Source of the DNA: Planctomycetaceae bacterium
Lineage (GTDB): Bacteria > Planctomycetota > Planctomycetia > Pirellulales > Pirellulaceae
Assembly (NCBI GenBank): GCA_002709225.1
Contig: PAQH01000039.1
Coordinates: 43,620 to 107,619 of the forward strand
DNA length: 64,000 nucleotides
Direction of reading: 5' to 3'
The notes beneath the pieces are model-generated. The model ran no database searches. It saw only the letters and a program-made list of their open reading frames with translations, and had not been told where the DNA came from. The position numbers and the translations under genes were made by a program. Below are positions 1 to 9,333 of the stretch, in pieces. How positions within the stretch are numbered: position 1 is the first letter of the stretch; each line of letters begins with the position of its first letter.

Positions 1-265
1 CGGCGGTCAACGTATCGGCAATGATCTTGAAAAATGGATTCTTCAACGTTAGCACGGAAAACCCGATCGTCCCATTCGCCGCGACCGCCCCTGAAGCGGC
101 TGCACCTGCGCCACTGCTGTCGCTGTCGCCATCCGCACCCGCTGCGCCGGTCACACTCGAGGTCGCAGCTTCATTTGATGCACCGTCCGAAGAAGACGAA
201 CCACCACCACAACCCGTCAACCCACACAATAACAGACCGATTAACACGAAACGGAAACACTTCAT
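1..265 (-). CDS. Sugar ABC transporter substrate-binding lipoprotein, N-terminal part
   Basis: The C-terminal part lies beyond the left edge; 88 codons are visible. The ATG at 265 follows GGGAG with 7 bases between. Residues 1-19 form a lipoprotein signal: MKCFRF, a hydrophobic stretch and the lipobox LTGC, so Cys19 should be lipidated. A Gly/Ser/Ala/Asp-rich linker (about 20-65) follows. The mature fold then begins with IGFSVLTLKNPFFK, which matches the first strand and helix of ribose/xylose-type periplasmic binding proteins (RbsB class), where an aromatic-rich loop after 'NPF' contacts the sugar. The substrate cannot be told from this fragment. Permease and ATPase genes would be expected outside the window. 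Confidence 0.8.
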   Translation of the reverse strand, partial: MKCFRFVLIGLLLCGLTGCGGGSSSSDGASNEAATSSVTGAAGADGDSDSSGAGAAASGAVAANGTIGFSVLTLKNPFFKIIADTLTA

Positions 266-670
266 CGATGGGCTCCCAGGCAGGCGCGACATGATCTGGA
301 CAATACTGACTCTGACTTATCATGTCGCATCCGCATCACAAGCTCAAGCAGGACGACCGCCACGAAATGGCCAAAACTCGCCAGTTCGATCATCCGTCGT
401 TCCGAATGCGGGGCCAGACCGGAGGTTACCAGCCCTGAAACGGATCTCTGCAACCTCATCCCGGATCGCTATAGGAATCGCTCGAACTGGCCATTCTGCG
501 ACGGGACGGATCTACTTCCCGCCACTTTGGCCCGGCCGCAGTTGGCAACGGGCAGACGCTGGCGGCTAAATCAGGTAATGTGGAAGACGGTCCCGTGACG
601 GCTGTCCCCGTCGCCCTTTTCCGCATGACCGTTGGCGCCAGCCTTTGCATTCTTGATAAGGTCTCTTTGC
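266..670. other. Intergenic region between divergent genes
   Basis: About 400 bases separate the divergently read sugar-binding lipoprotein and gamma-glutamyltransferase genes, so both promoters should lie here. Short open frames exist on both strands, but none has a ribosome-binding site plus protein-like composition. I see no convincing promoter hexamers, terminator or RNA gene. Confidence 0.5.
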
Positions 671-2281
671 ATGAGCACATTAAGTCGCACGCGCCCCGCT
701 ATCGGTGGTCTTAACGGTGCAGTGGCCTCCGCGCACCCACTCGCCAGCCAGGCCGGACTGGAAACCCTGCGTACGGGTGGAAACGCGATCGACGCCATCG
801 TGGCGACCGCGGCCGCGTTGAATGTCGTCGAGCCCTACATGAGTGGCATTGGTGGTGTTGGCTTTCTGCTCTTTCACCCGGCAGATGGTGAGACGCGCGT
901 CCTCAACTTTTCCGGCTACGCACCCCGTGCGGCCAGCGCGGATCAATTGACTCCAGCAGACCAGGACCTGGGGCCCAAGTCCTGTCTTGTGCCGTGCAAT
1001 ATAGGTGGCTGGCTTGAAGCGCTCCAGAAGCACGGCAGTCAGCCCGCGGAGCAAGTGTTCGCCCGAGCTATTGAACTGGCCGAGCGCGGGTTCCCGCTGC
1101 ATCCGGTCAACGCGCGCATGATCGAAGCTACTTTACCGCGTTTGAACGAAGCCGGACGCGCGATTTACGGACAGGTAGAGCCACGTATTGGTAGCATCCT
1201 CCGGCAGCCCGCTTTGGCGGACACATTACGCAATCTTGCCACACACGGATCCCAGTGGTTTCACGGAGGACCTCTCGGCCAGAAAATGGCTGACTACATC
1301 CAATCAGAAGGTGGCCTGCTGACCATCGCTGACCTGCAAGATCCGAAACTCGAGTGGCAAGACCCAATCTCTATTTCCTATCGAAATCTGGAGATCAAAA
1401 CTTGTCCACCCAACTGCGAAGGATTCCAGATCCTGCAAACACTGAAGTTGCTGGAAGCCTATGACTTGCAAGCAATGGGGCATAACTCAGCCCCGTACAT
1501 TCACCTGCTCAGCGAAGCCATCAAACTCGCCACGGCCGATCGGATCAAATGGTCAGGAGACCCGAAGTTTCATCCACTCCCACTGGAAGAGCTGCTTTCT
1601 GAATCCTATTTGGCAGAACGTCGTACCCAAATTAACTCGCAAACCGCATCCCACAGCGAAGGAGAACGCTGGCGAGGAGCACGTACGGACACGCACGTCT
1701 CCCCGGGCAAAGTCGACGGACTAACGACGCATCTGACCGCAGTCGATGCGGCGGGAAATGCGGCCAGCATCACGCAATCGCTCGGCAATGGCTTCGGTTC
1801 CGGAGTCTTCATCCCCGATACCGGAGTGGCGCTGAATAACTTCGCGTATTGGACCGAAATCGATCCCGACTGTCCCACACCGGGACTCATCGAACCTGGC
1901 AAACGGTGGTCGTGTTGCATGTCACCGGTACACATCTTTCGAGACGGACAATTCTGGTTCTCAATGGCCACGCCGGGAAGTTATGGCATCCTGCAAACAA
2001 CCGTCCAGATGCTCCTCAATATTGTCGAATTCGCAGCGGACCCGCAAGCGGCAATTGAAGCGCCCCGCTTCCGGGTCTATGAAGAAACACGAATGGAAAT
2101 CGAAAACCGAGTTGCGGCGGCGGTGCGAAACGAACTAACGCAGTGGGGACACGCGTTAGAACTAATCGGCGACTACTCGCTATTGGTTGGCGGTGGCCAG
2201 TCAGTAATGATCGATCCCGTGTCCAACGCCCGCCTGGCCGGGGCGGATCCACGGCGTGATGGCTACGCCGTTGCCTATTGA
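671..2281 (+). CDS. Gamma-glutamyltransferase family protein
   Basis: A 536-residue Ntn-hydrolase of the gamma-glutamyltranspeptidase family, which is made as a precursor and cleaves itself before a catalytic Thr. The autoprocessing site is visible as GLTTHLTAVDAAGN, with the candidate nucleophile Thr352 in 'TTH'. The N-terminal family hallmarks ASAHPLASQAG and GGNAIDAIVATAAALNVVEP, and a later GNGFGSG, are present. The ATG at 671 is preferred over an in-frame TTG at 632 because AAGG lies 9 bases upstream and the family N-terminus starts right after it. No signal peptide is visible, so a cytoplasmic enzyme is likely, unlike the periplasmic E. coli Ggt. The substrate may be glutathione or another gamma-glutamyl or acyl amide; the family also contains cephalosporin acylases. 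Confidence 0.9.
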   Translation: MSTLSRTRPAIGGLNGAVASAHPLASQAGLETLRTGGNAIDAIVATAAALNVVEPYMSGIGGVGFLLFHPADGETRVLNFSGYAPRAASADQLTPADQDLGPKSCLVPCNIGGWLEALQKHGSQPAEQVFARAIELAERGFPLHPVNARMIEATLPRLNEAGRAIYGQVEPRIGSILRQPALADTLRNLATHGSQWFHGGPLGQKMADYIQSEGGLLTIADLQDPKLEWQDPISISYRNLEIKTCPPNCEGFQILQTLKLLEAYDLQAMGHNSAPYIHLLSEAIKLATADRIKWSGDPKFHPLPLEELLSESYLAERRTQINSQTASHSEGERWRGARTDTHVSPGKVDGLTTHLTAVDAAGNAASITQSLGNGFGSGVFIPDTGVALNNFAYWTEIDPDCPTPGLIEPGKRWSCCMSPVHIFRDGQFWFSMATPGSYGILQTTVQMLLNIVEFAADPQAAIEAPRFRVYEETRMEIENRVAAAVRNELTQWGHALELIGDYSLLVGGGQSVMIDPVSNARLAGADPRRDGYAVAY

Positions 2282-2467
2282 CAATTGCCGTGTGAGCGTT
2301 TGTTCTCGCGCTGGGTCGCGGCCGGACAGCATAATGACTCGCGTACCCTGTGCTGTGCCGCCAGTAGGCGTTCCCTCCTGGCAGCTCGATCCGCCGCTGC
2401 CGAGTGGAGCCGCCAGTTAGCCTTGCTCAACACATCCAGGGAAAAGACGCTCTCTCCATATCGCGGC

Positions 2468-3511
2468 TCAAGCTCGCAAATACCGATCAAACCAGTCACG
2501 TGTCCGCTTCCACATCTCATCGGATAACACGTGGCCACTACCGGCTTCAATGTAATGGGAAAAATTCTCTGGTGAACCGACATCCGCATAATGCGCCGCA
2601 ATCGTCTTCACCCCAGCGCGAACTTCATCGATCGGACTCCCTGTATCGTGTTCACCAAAGTTCATCAACAGCGGCCTGGGCGCGATCAAACCCGCGATGT
2701 CCGGCGTATCACCAAAAGGATAGATCCCGGGGACAAAATTGGGGAAACAGTGCAACAGATGTTCTTGATGAATGCCCTTATAGGTAGGGAGGCAACAGTT
2801 ACCCACCAGGCATTTCAGACGAGGTTCCCAGGGACCCACCAACCAAGTGTGCGTTGATCCCATCGAGTGACCGTAACAACCAATCCGTTCCGCCTGTACT
2901 TCCGCACGCGCGGCAAGGACATCGATAGCCCTGCGCATGTCGAGAATGTTCTTCCAGGCCATGCACTTGCCATCGACCACGTAACGCAGAAACTCGTAGC
3001 GTTCAAATCTGCCAGCCGCCAACTTCTTCGTGGGATCTTGTCGCTCTTCAAAACAGAGTGCGTCAGGACAGAGGACCACATAGCCACAGCGTGCGAGTGC
3101 GGCGCCCGTGTGGTGCATCGGATTACCTGCCAATCCGGCTGGTTCACTCTTGCCCAGATGGTATTGGCCGGCGTGCTGATGCCAGACTGCAACCGCCGGC
3201 GCCGGGTGCGCTGCGGAAACACCGTCAGGTATGAGCAGTAAGGCCGGTACCCGATCACCTGGCTCGACCTCGTAGTCCAACGATTCGATGCGAAACCCCT
3301 GATGTTTCTGACGCTCTCGGAGTCGTACACTGAGGTCACAAGGATCCGGCCACTGGCCTCCCAAACAATGCAGCAATTTCTGACGGAATAATTTCATCGT
3401 TACCTTTTCCAGCGAATTGCCTTGCGGTGCAGCGGCAAGTTGATTCGATGCGAGTGCTGCTGACGCTACTACTGCAGACTCTTGAAAAAATACACGTCGA
3501 TTCTGAGGCAT
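2468..3511 (-). CDS. Secreted alpha/beta hydrolase (acetylxylan esterase / dienelactone hydrolase-like)
   Basis: 347 residues starting MPQNRRVFFQESAVVASAAL, an export signal of twin-arginine appearance that ends near residue 28. The ATG at 3511 has GGAG 6 bases upstream. The frame stays open about 320 bases further upstream, but that part does not look like protein. The catalytic triad can be read: Ser in GCYGHSMGS, Asp in GEHDTGSP and His in GSGHVLSD. A long lid-like insert follows the first strands (PAVAVWHQHAGQYHLGKSEP). Such proteins are common in planctomycetes and are usually annotated as acetylxylan esterase or prolyl-oligopeptidase-like; the substrate is unknown. It converges with the gamma-glutamyltransferase gene. 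Confidence 0.85.
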   Translation of the reverse strand: MPQNRRVFFQESAVVASAALASNQLAAAPQGNSLEKVTMKLFRQKLLHCLGGQWPDPCDLSVRLRERQKHQGFRIESLDYEVEPGDRVPALLLIPDGVSAAHPAPAVAVWHQHAGQYHLGKSEPAGLAGNPMHHTGAALARCGYVVLCPDALCFEERQDPTKKLAAGRFERYEFLRYVVDGKCMAWKNILDMRRAIDVLAARAEVQAERIGCYGHSMGSTHTWLVGPWEPRLKCLVGNCCLPTYKGIHQEHLLHCFPNFVPGIYPFGDTPDIAGLIAPRPLLMNFGEHDTGSPIDEVRAGVKTIAAHYADVGSPENFSHYIEAGSGHVLSDEMWKRTRDWFDRYLRA

Positions 3512-3886
3512 GACGGACTCCGTGATAACAAGACAAAGACGGTCACCTCCCGCAACTTGCAACCAGGACACCGCTGCAAACGCCTCACCCAGCAGGCGAG
3601 AACAGCCGGGCACTGTAGTCAATCGTGGGACAACCTGTTCCGACTGATGCAAACACAACATACCATGTGCCACGCCCACCTGCCGCATCAAGCGGTGAAA
3701 ACCCCTTGTCCTATTGCCATGCTCAACTGGCCAGCAACCCGACAGGCTTGCGATTGTACTTGCCAGGACGATGCCCGCTCGGTCCAAACGTGGCAAACAG
3801 GAACACACCTCATGGCAGTCCTGGTTCACGTGTTTGCGGGCGGCTTGATTTTCTAAGACTTAAATTGACAGGAGGATTTTAGGGTC
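3512..3886. other. Intergenic region between divergent genes
   Basis: About 375 bases between the minus-strand hydrolase and the plus-strand SDR. The minus-strand frame of the hydrolase stays open through most of it without protein-like composition, so I treat this as noncoding. The only clear site is the AGGAGG ribosome-binding sequence at 3870-3875 before the SDR. Confidence 0.5.
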
Positions 3887-4612
3887 ATGAAGCTACACGG
3901 AAAAACCGCTGTCGTCACCGGAGCCAGTCGAGGAATCGGCTGGGAAGTGGCGTTGGCTTACGCCCGTGAGGGAGCCGATGTGGTGGTGTCTGCGCGCTCA
4001 GAAAACTCCCTGCGAGAACTGGTTGAGCAAATCACCCAGCTCCATCAGCGCGCCATTGCAGTCCCCGCCGATGTAGGAGAGGCCAGCGATGTCGAAAAGC
4101 TGGTGAACACGGCTGTTGACGTGTTTGGCAAGATCGACATCCTCTGTAACAATGCCGGCTTGCTGGAAATCGGTGAAGTCGATCAACTCACCGTCGCCGC
4201 CTGGGATCGCGTCATGCGCGTCAACGCGCGCGGGCCTTTTCTCTGTTCCCAAGCGGTATTGCCAATCATGAAGGCGCAAAACTACGGACGGATTGTCAAC
4301 ATGTCCTCTGGCGCGGCGATTCGTTGCGCGGCCGGCTATGCGGCCTATAGCGCCTCTAAAGCTGCGCTGAACGCGTTGAGTCTGACAACCGCGATCGAGG
4401 TTGCAGACTATGAAATCCTCGTCAATGCGATGAGTCCGGGTTACCTGAAAACCGCAATGAACCCCGACGGCACTCGGCCTCCGGAAGATGCGGTGCCAAC
4501 AGCCGTCATGTTAGCTTCACTTCCCAGTGACGGGCCTCGCGGACGCTTCTTTCGGTTCGAAGAAGAGATGATCGTGATCCCGGAATCACCACAGATCGAC
4601 TGGACCAAATAG
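3887..4612 (+). CDS. Short-chain dehydrogenase/reductase (SDR)
   Basis: A 241-residue classical SDR, a cytosolic NAD(P)H-dependent alcohol/ketone oxidoreductase. The cofactor-binding TGASRGIG is at residues 11-18, NNAG at 88-91, and the active site is Ser140/141 with Tyr154 and Lys158 in YSASK. The ATG at 3887 is preceded by AGGAGG at 3870 and by AGGG closer in. The C-terminus is short and ends soon after the substrate-loop region, with an RFFRFEEEM stretch. Substrate specificity cannot be read. A role as a sugar dehydrogenase, in line with other sugar genes here, is only a guess. It stands alone and converges with the DUF1501 gene. Confidence 0.9.
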   Translation: MKLHGKTAVVTGASRGIGWEVALAYAREGADVVVSARSENSLRELVEQITQLHQRAIAVPADVGEASDVEKLVNTAVDVFGKIDILCNNAGLLEIGEVDQLTVAAWDRVMRVNARGPFLCSQAVLPIMKAQNYGRIVNMSSGAAIRCAAGYAAYSASKAALNALSLTTAIEVADYEILVNAMSPGYLKTAMNPDGTRPPEDAVPTAVMLASLPSDGPRGRFFRFEEEMIVIPESPQIDWTK

Positions 4613-4760
4613 CGGCTGCCCGTTCCCCGACGTCACCCGTACGGGCGAAATGCCAAGCCCCTGGAAGCGGTTTACCCAGCCGCTCTGAGCAGGCGCGTCA
4701 TTTGGCCGTAGTAACCGCAAAGGGAAGCGGCGTCAGGAACGCGGAAACGTCCGCCTATCG

Positions 4761-6152
4761 CTATGCCAACAACGGCGATAACACATTCCCACTGACGTCG
4801 GTGAGACGAAACTGCCGCCCCTGGTACTTGTAGGTCAACTGCTCATGATCCACACCCAACAAGTGCAAGATCGTCGCGTGCCAGTCATGCATGTCGACCG
4901 GATTGTCCGTAGCAAAATAACCTAATGGATCGGTTTCACCGAATGTGGCCCCTCCCTTGATCCCACCACCCGCCAGCCAGAGACTATACGCCTCCTTGTG
5001 GTGATCTCGCCCGGGCCTGGCACGATCGCTCTGCAACAAAGGCGTGCGGCCAAATTCAGTACCCCACACAACCAACGTCTCGTCCAACAAACCGCGCTGC
5101 TTGAGATCTCGAATCAGCGCGGCGATGGGCTGATCAACCTGCTTGCACTTTTTTGGCAGATTCTCAAACACGCTGCCATGGTGATCCCAACCCTGATCAC
5201 AAAGCTGCACAAAGCGCACCCCGCGTTCCACCAGTCTGCGGGCCAAAAGACAATTATTCGCAAAGCTCACCTGACCTGGACGTGTACCGTACATTGCATG
5301 GATGTGTTTCGGTTCGCGAGAGATGTCCATCAATTCTGGCACCGAAGCCTGCATTCGATATGCCAGTTCATACTGGCGTATCCGCGTCTCTATTTCCGGA
5401 TCCCCAAGTTCTTCCAGTTGGAATGCGTTCAAGCGATTGATGCCTGCTACGATCTGGTGGCGATCGCTACGTGAAACTCCTGCGGGATTCGACAAGAATA
5501 GCACCGGGTCTCCCTGGCTACGAAATTCGATTCCCTGGTGGATCGTTGGCAAGAACCCACTCCCCCACATACTGTTTCCAGCGCCTCCCACCAGGCCCGT
5601 AATCAAGACGACAAAACCAGGCAAATCCCGATTTTCACTCCCCAATCCGTAATTCACCCACGATCCCATCGTCGGTCTTCCAAAACGCCCAAACCCGGTA
5701 TGCAAAAACAACTGCGCGGGAGCGTGATTGAAATGCTCAGTCCGCATGGATTTGATAACTGCCAATTCATCTGCAACCGTTGACAAATGCGGCAGCAGTT
5801 CTGACATTTCCAGACCGGATTCACCATGACGACGAAATCGGTAGCGGGTTCCCAACAACCGCGGGTGCCCCCGCAAAAACGCGAAACGCGCACCTTCGAG
5901 CAAAGATGGGGGACACAGCTGCCCATCGAGCAGTTGCAATTGACGCTTGTAGTCAAACAGATCCAGATGGGACGGCGCCCCGACCATGTGCAAGAAGATT
6001 ACACGTTTGGCACGCGGCGCGTGGTGTAAGAGTCGTGCGTTCGCGGTCTCAGCCAACAAAGAGGCCAGGGCAATACTACCAACACCGGCACTCGCATGTT
6101 GCAGGAACGCGCGTCGCGCTAATCGGTTCGTGACCGTATGCATCGCATCCAT
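4761..6152 (-). CDS. DUF1501 family secreted protein (paired with DUF1549/DUF1553)
   Basis: 463 residues with a twin-arginine-like export signal ([20 protein letters not shown]). DUF1501 belongs to the alkaline phosphatase/sulfatase-like superfamily. Seen here are [13 protein letters not shown] near the N-terminus, the conserved TEFGRTP, and [21 protein letters not shown], which are likely metal- and anion-site segments. The start lies 3 bases downstream of the stop of the DUF1549/DUF1553 gene, with AAGG 8 bases before the ATG, so the two are translationally coupled. This pairing is very common in planctomycetes, and the proteins are thought to act outside the cytoplasm on complex polymers. 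The biochemical function is not established. Confidence 0.9.
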   Translation of the reverse strand: MDAMHTVTNRLARRAFLQHASAGVGSIALASLLAETANARLLHHAPRAKRVIFLHMVGAPSHLDLFDYKRQLQLLDGQLCPPSLLEGARFAFLRGHPRLLGTRYRFRRHGESGLEMSELLPHLSTVADELAVIKSMRTEHFNHAPAQLFLHTGFGRFGRPTMGSWVNYGLGSENRDLPGFVVLITGLVGGAGNSMWGSGFLPTIHQGIEFRSQGDPVLFLSNPAGVSRSDRHQIVAGINRLNAFQLEELGDPEIETRIRQYELAYRMQASVPELMDISREPKHIHAMYGTRPGQVSFANNCLLARRLVERGVRFVQLCDQGWDHHGSVFENLPKKCKQVDQPIAALIRDLKQRGLLDETLVVWGTEFGRTPLLQSDRARPGRDHHKEAYSLWLAGGGIKGGATFGETDPLGYFATDNPVDMHDWHATILHLLGVDHEQLTYKYQGRQFRLTDVSGNVLSPLLA

Positions 6153-6155
6153 CCG

Positions 6156-9100
6156 CTAACCTTTGGTGATCACCTCGTCCAGGTTCAACAAGACGCTCGC
6201 GACATAAAACCAGGCAGCCAATTCAGCCGCCGCCCCCTGACTCAAGTCACGATTCTCGAGCAAATCGCGCGCACGATCGGGTTGCGTCAAAAAACGCTTT
6301 CGCTGCGTTCGAAACAACTCCGTCAGATAAGCGCGTTCTCGTGCCCGCGGCAGTCGCGTCAAGCACAAGCGAAACCCATATTCCACTTGCTTCTCCAGAG
6401 GAACCGAGGCGGCTTCACGGACAATCCGTTTGGCGAGTGCTAAAGCAATCTCGGTATAAGCCGGATCGTTGAGCAAGGTCAGCGCCTGCAACGGCGTATT
6501 GGTAACACTGCGCTGGACCGTACAGGACGTCCGGTCCGGCGCATCAAAACTCGTAAAACTGGGGTAGGGTGCACTTCGGCGCCAGACCACATACACGCCA
6601 CGGCGAAAACGATCCGCACCGCTTGACGTTTTGTACTTGGGCGCATTGCGGCCCACGTGACGCCAGATACCATCAGGCTGAGGTGGATAGACCGCCGGAC
6701 CTCCCATGTTGTTTGCCAATAGCCCCGCGATCGACAATGCCTGATCACGAATCAGTTCTGCGGGCAAACGAAAACGCGGGGCGCGAGCCAGCCAAATGTT
6801 TCTCGGATCACGCTGCAACAATTCCACAGACAAGCGAGATTGCTGACGGTACGTCGCCGACGTCACAATCCATCGATGCAACCGTTTGGTCGACCAGCCG
6901 CCAAGTACAAATTCCCGGGCCAACAAATCAAGCAACTCGGGATGCGTTGGAGCCTCACCTTGGCTGCCGAAATCCTCGCTGGTTTCAACCAATCCACGTC
7001 CGAAAATCTCGGCCCACCAGCGGTTGACAGTCACACGCGCCGTCAAAGGATTTTCTGTACTGGCTAACCAGCGGGCCAACCCAAGTCGATTGGCAGGCGA
7101 TCCTGATCCCAACGCATGCAACGCGTGGGGAGTTCCCGCACTCACTTCAGCTCCGGGATCCAGAAAATTGCCGCGGCGCAAGATACGGGTGGGACGAGGG
7201 GTTCCCTGTTCAACCATGACAAGCGTCGAATCCGCCTGAATCTTATCGAGTTGCTGCTGGATTGCATCGCGGCGTTGCTGGAGCTTCACCAGCATTGGAT
7301 CCTGGGACAAGTAATAGCTTTCAAGTCGCTTTTGTTGCGCCTTCGTACGTGTCTGGCGATCACCCAACAGAATCGTAATGACCTCTGCAGGCACCTGGAG
7401 TGTTGCCGGATCCCCCGTCATCGCGAACAACTGAAAACGGCCAATCGTACGACCGGCACCATGGTGCTGATCCATCACAAACTTCAACAAGGTGCCTTGG
7501 GCGTCTCCAACAGCGTTGGTTGTCAAGAACGTCGCACGGTGCGGCTTCCCGAACTGAGGGGCAATCGCCCATCCCGTTTTCGGGTTGCCATCGATCGCAC
7601 CAGCTACAGGGTAGTTGGCCTGTGAAAAATCGGCTTGGGCAGAGTGGAGAACAATGGAAGTTGCGGGGGCCTGGTCGCGACAGACAGCTGCAGAAATCGC
7701 GAATTCGTGTAGCACAAAATTCGGCCGTTCTGGATGATGCCGTCCCGGACCCTGTCCTGGCAGCGAAGGGTCGGTCAATGCGACCAGACGAAATCCCCGA
7801 ATTCCTGTCAGTTCGGTCCGCGCTGTGACCGTGTACACGTCCACCGGGGGCCGAGTACCGCCCACCAAAACGGAGCCATCCGCGAGCAGCGTGTGCGAAG
7901 CCCCACCTTGCGATGTGAATTCCTCTATTTGAAGTAGGTGAAATTGGGGGTTCATAGCCAGCAATTTGCTTTGCTGCATCTCCCAGGAGTCAAACTCAGC
8001 CAGCAAGTCGCGGCGACGCGTTTTGACGCGTTGTTGCGATTGCGCAAGCTGCCCCTGATAGGCAGAGCGACGCGCCACGGCCTGGGTACTCAATGGCAAG
8101 GATAACTTAGGCCCGACAAAATCAAATTGGATCCCGTCACCCTTTACCTCTAAGGGCGTGTTATTGAAATATGCGAAAAGCTGATAGTACTCACGCTGCG
8201 AAAAAGGATCGTATTTGTGGTCATGGCATTGACTACATGCAATCGTACTCCCTAACCATACGGTCGCCGTGGTGTTGACTCGATCGATGATCTGATTGAC
8301 TCGGTTTTCTTCCGGATCGACACCCGCTTCTACATTACAGGTCGTTAACCGATGAAAGCCCGTAGCCAGTTGCTGCTCAATCGTGGGATTGGGCAACAAA
8401 TCACCCGCGAGCTGCTCGATACTGAATTGATCAAACGGCATATCCGCATTCAGTGCATTGATTACCCAATCGCGATACGGCCAGACACTACGAAACTGAT
8501 CGGCTTGGTACCCGTTGCTGTCGGCATAACGAGCCAGATCAAGCCAGGACCGGGCCCACTTCTCGCCATATCGGGGCGAAGCCAAGAGGTGGTCAACAAC
8601 CCGTTCAAAGGCATCCGGACGCAGAGAGGAACGGAACGCGTCGGCCTCCGCAATCGAAGGAGGCAATCCCGTTAAATCCAGAAACACACGTCGTAATAAG
8701 CGTTCGGGAATGGCTGCGGGCGCCGCAAGCATACGTTCCGCCCGTAAGCGATGGCGTACCCAGGAATCCACCGGAGACCGTGCATCATCACGGGTTCTCC
8801 CCACAGGAAGCGGGGCGCGAACAGGTGCAACATAGGCCCAATGTGGCCGCGTTTCCGGCGGATCAGTCAAGCTCGCGGTGCTGACCGCACCTTGTGTAAT
8901 CCATCGACCAATGAGTGCTGTTTGCGCCGCCGTCAGCGGCTTTTCTTCAAATGGCATTCGGGCTGCGCCAGCGGCCCCCGTCAGGCGACGAAATAGCGCG
9001 CTCGTGTCGGCGCGGCCGGGCGTCAAGACCGCGCCGGTCATCCCGCCGCGCAACAGACCACCCCAGCTATCTAGTCGCAGTTGGCCGCGTTGCTGTTGAG

Positions 9101-9323
9101 CGCCGTGACACTTTACGCAACGCCCTCGCAATACGGGTAGCACATCGCGGACAAACTCCGGTGGTTCGTCGGCGCGGGTCGTGGACGCATCAAAACACCA
9201 CGCCAAGACCAACAGACCGACCGGCCAACAGGGCGGCACAAACCCGCGCAGCTTGTGCGCATTCGAAATCTGACAACCACCCCGACTGGCAGGCCAGAGT
9301 ATTCGTAATACAACGACGTTCAT
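6156..9323 (-). CDS. Planctomycete cytochrome-c-like / DUF1549 / DUF1553 protein
   Basis: A 1055-residue exported protein. After an N-terminal hydrophobic segment (about residues 30-45) comes a c-type haem motif CVKCH (Cys69, Cys72, His73) in the planctomycete cytochrome C domain. DUF1549 follows (about 185-390: SPVDSWVRHRL, LDLARYADSNGYQ), including a second CxxCH, CSQCHDHKYDP, at 363-367. A middle region (about 480-650) resembles a carbohydrate-binding or discoidin-like module. DUF1553 is C-terminal (about 730-1030: ENPLTARVTVNRWW, NTPLQALTLLNDP). The ATG at 9323 has GAGG 9 bases upstream. The gene lies between an M24 peptidase and DUF1501 in one operon. Haem attachment and redox activity are expected from the motifs but not proven. 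Confidence 0.93.
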   Translation of the reverse strand: MNVVVLRILWPASRGGCQISNAHKLRGFVPPCWPVGLLVLAWCFDASTTRADEPPEFVRDVLPVLRGRCVKCHGAQQQRGQLRLDSWGGLLRGGMTGAVLTPGRADTSALFRRLTGAAGAARMPFEEKPLTAAQTALIGRWITQGAVSTASLTDPPETRPHWAYVAPVRAPLPVGRTRDDARSPVDSWVRHRLRAERMLAAPAAIPERLLRRVFLDLTGLPPSIAEADAFRSSLRPDAFERVVDHLLASPRYGEKWARSWLDLARYADSNGYQADQFRSVWPYRDWVINALNADMPFDQFSIEQLAGDLLPNPTIEQQLATGFHRLTTCNVEAGVDPEENRVNQIIDRVNTTATVWLGSTIACSQCHDHKYDPFSQREYYQLFAYFNNTPLEVKGDGIQFDFVGPKLSLPLSTQAVARRSAYQGQLAQSQQRVKTRRRDLLAEFDSWEMQQSKLLAMNPQFHLLQIEEFTSQGGASHTLLADGSVLVGGTRPPVDVYTVTARTELTGIRGFRLVALTDPSLPGQGPGRHHPERPNFVLHEFAISAAVCRDQAPATSIVLHSAQADFSQANYPVAGAIDGNPKTGWAIAPQFGKPHRATFLTTNAVGDAQGTLLKFVMDQHHGAGRTIGRFQLFAMTGDPATLQVPAEVITILLGDRQTRTKAQQKRLESYYLSQDPMLVKLQQRRDAIQQQLDKIQADSTLVMVEQGTPRPTRILRRGNFLDPGAEVSAGTPHALHALGSGSPANRLGLARWLASTENPLTARVTVNRWWAEIFGRGLVETSEDFGSQGEAPTHPELLDLLAREFVLGGWSTKRLHRWIVTSATYRQQSRLSVELLQRDPRNIWLARAPRFRLPAELIRDQALSIAGLLANNMGGPAVYPPQPDGIWRHVGRNAPKYKTSSGADRFRRGVYVVWRRSAPYPSFTSFDAPDRTSCTVQRSVTNTPLQALTLLNDPAYTEIALALAKRIVREAASVPLEKQVEYGFRLCLTRLPRARERAYLTELFRTQRKRFLTQPDRARDLLENRDLSQGAAAELAAWFYVASVLLNLDEVITKG

Positions 9324-9333
9324 CCGTCTTGCC

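Noticed and set aside
21..569. Plus-strand open frame of 182 codons
   Set aside because: It is antisense to the sugar-binding lipoprotein N-terminus and has no ribosome-binding site; the minus-strand reading gives a clear lipobox and binding-protein start.
3512..3829. Upstream extension of the alpha/beta hydrolase frame
   Set aside because: No protein-like composition; the export signal starts at 3511 with a good ribosome-binding site.
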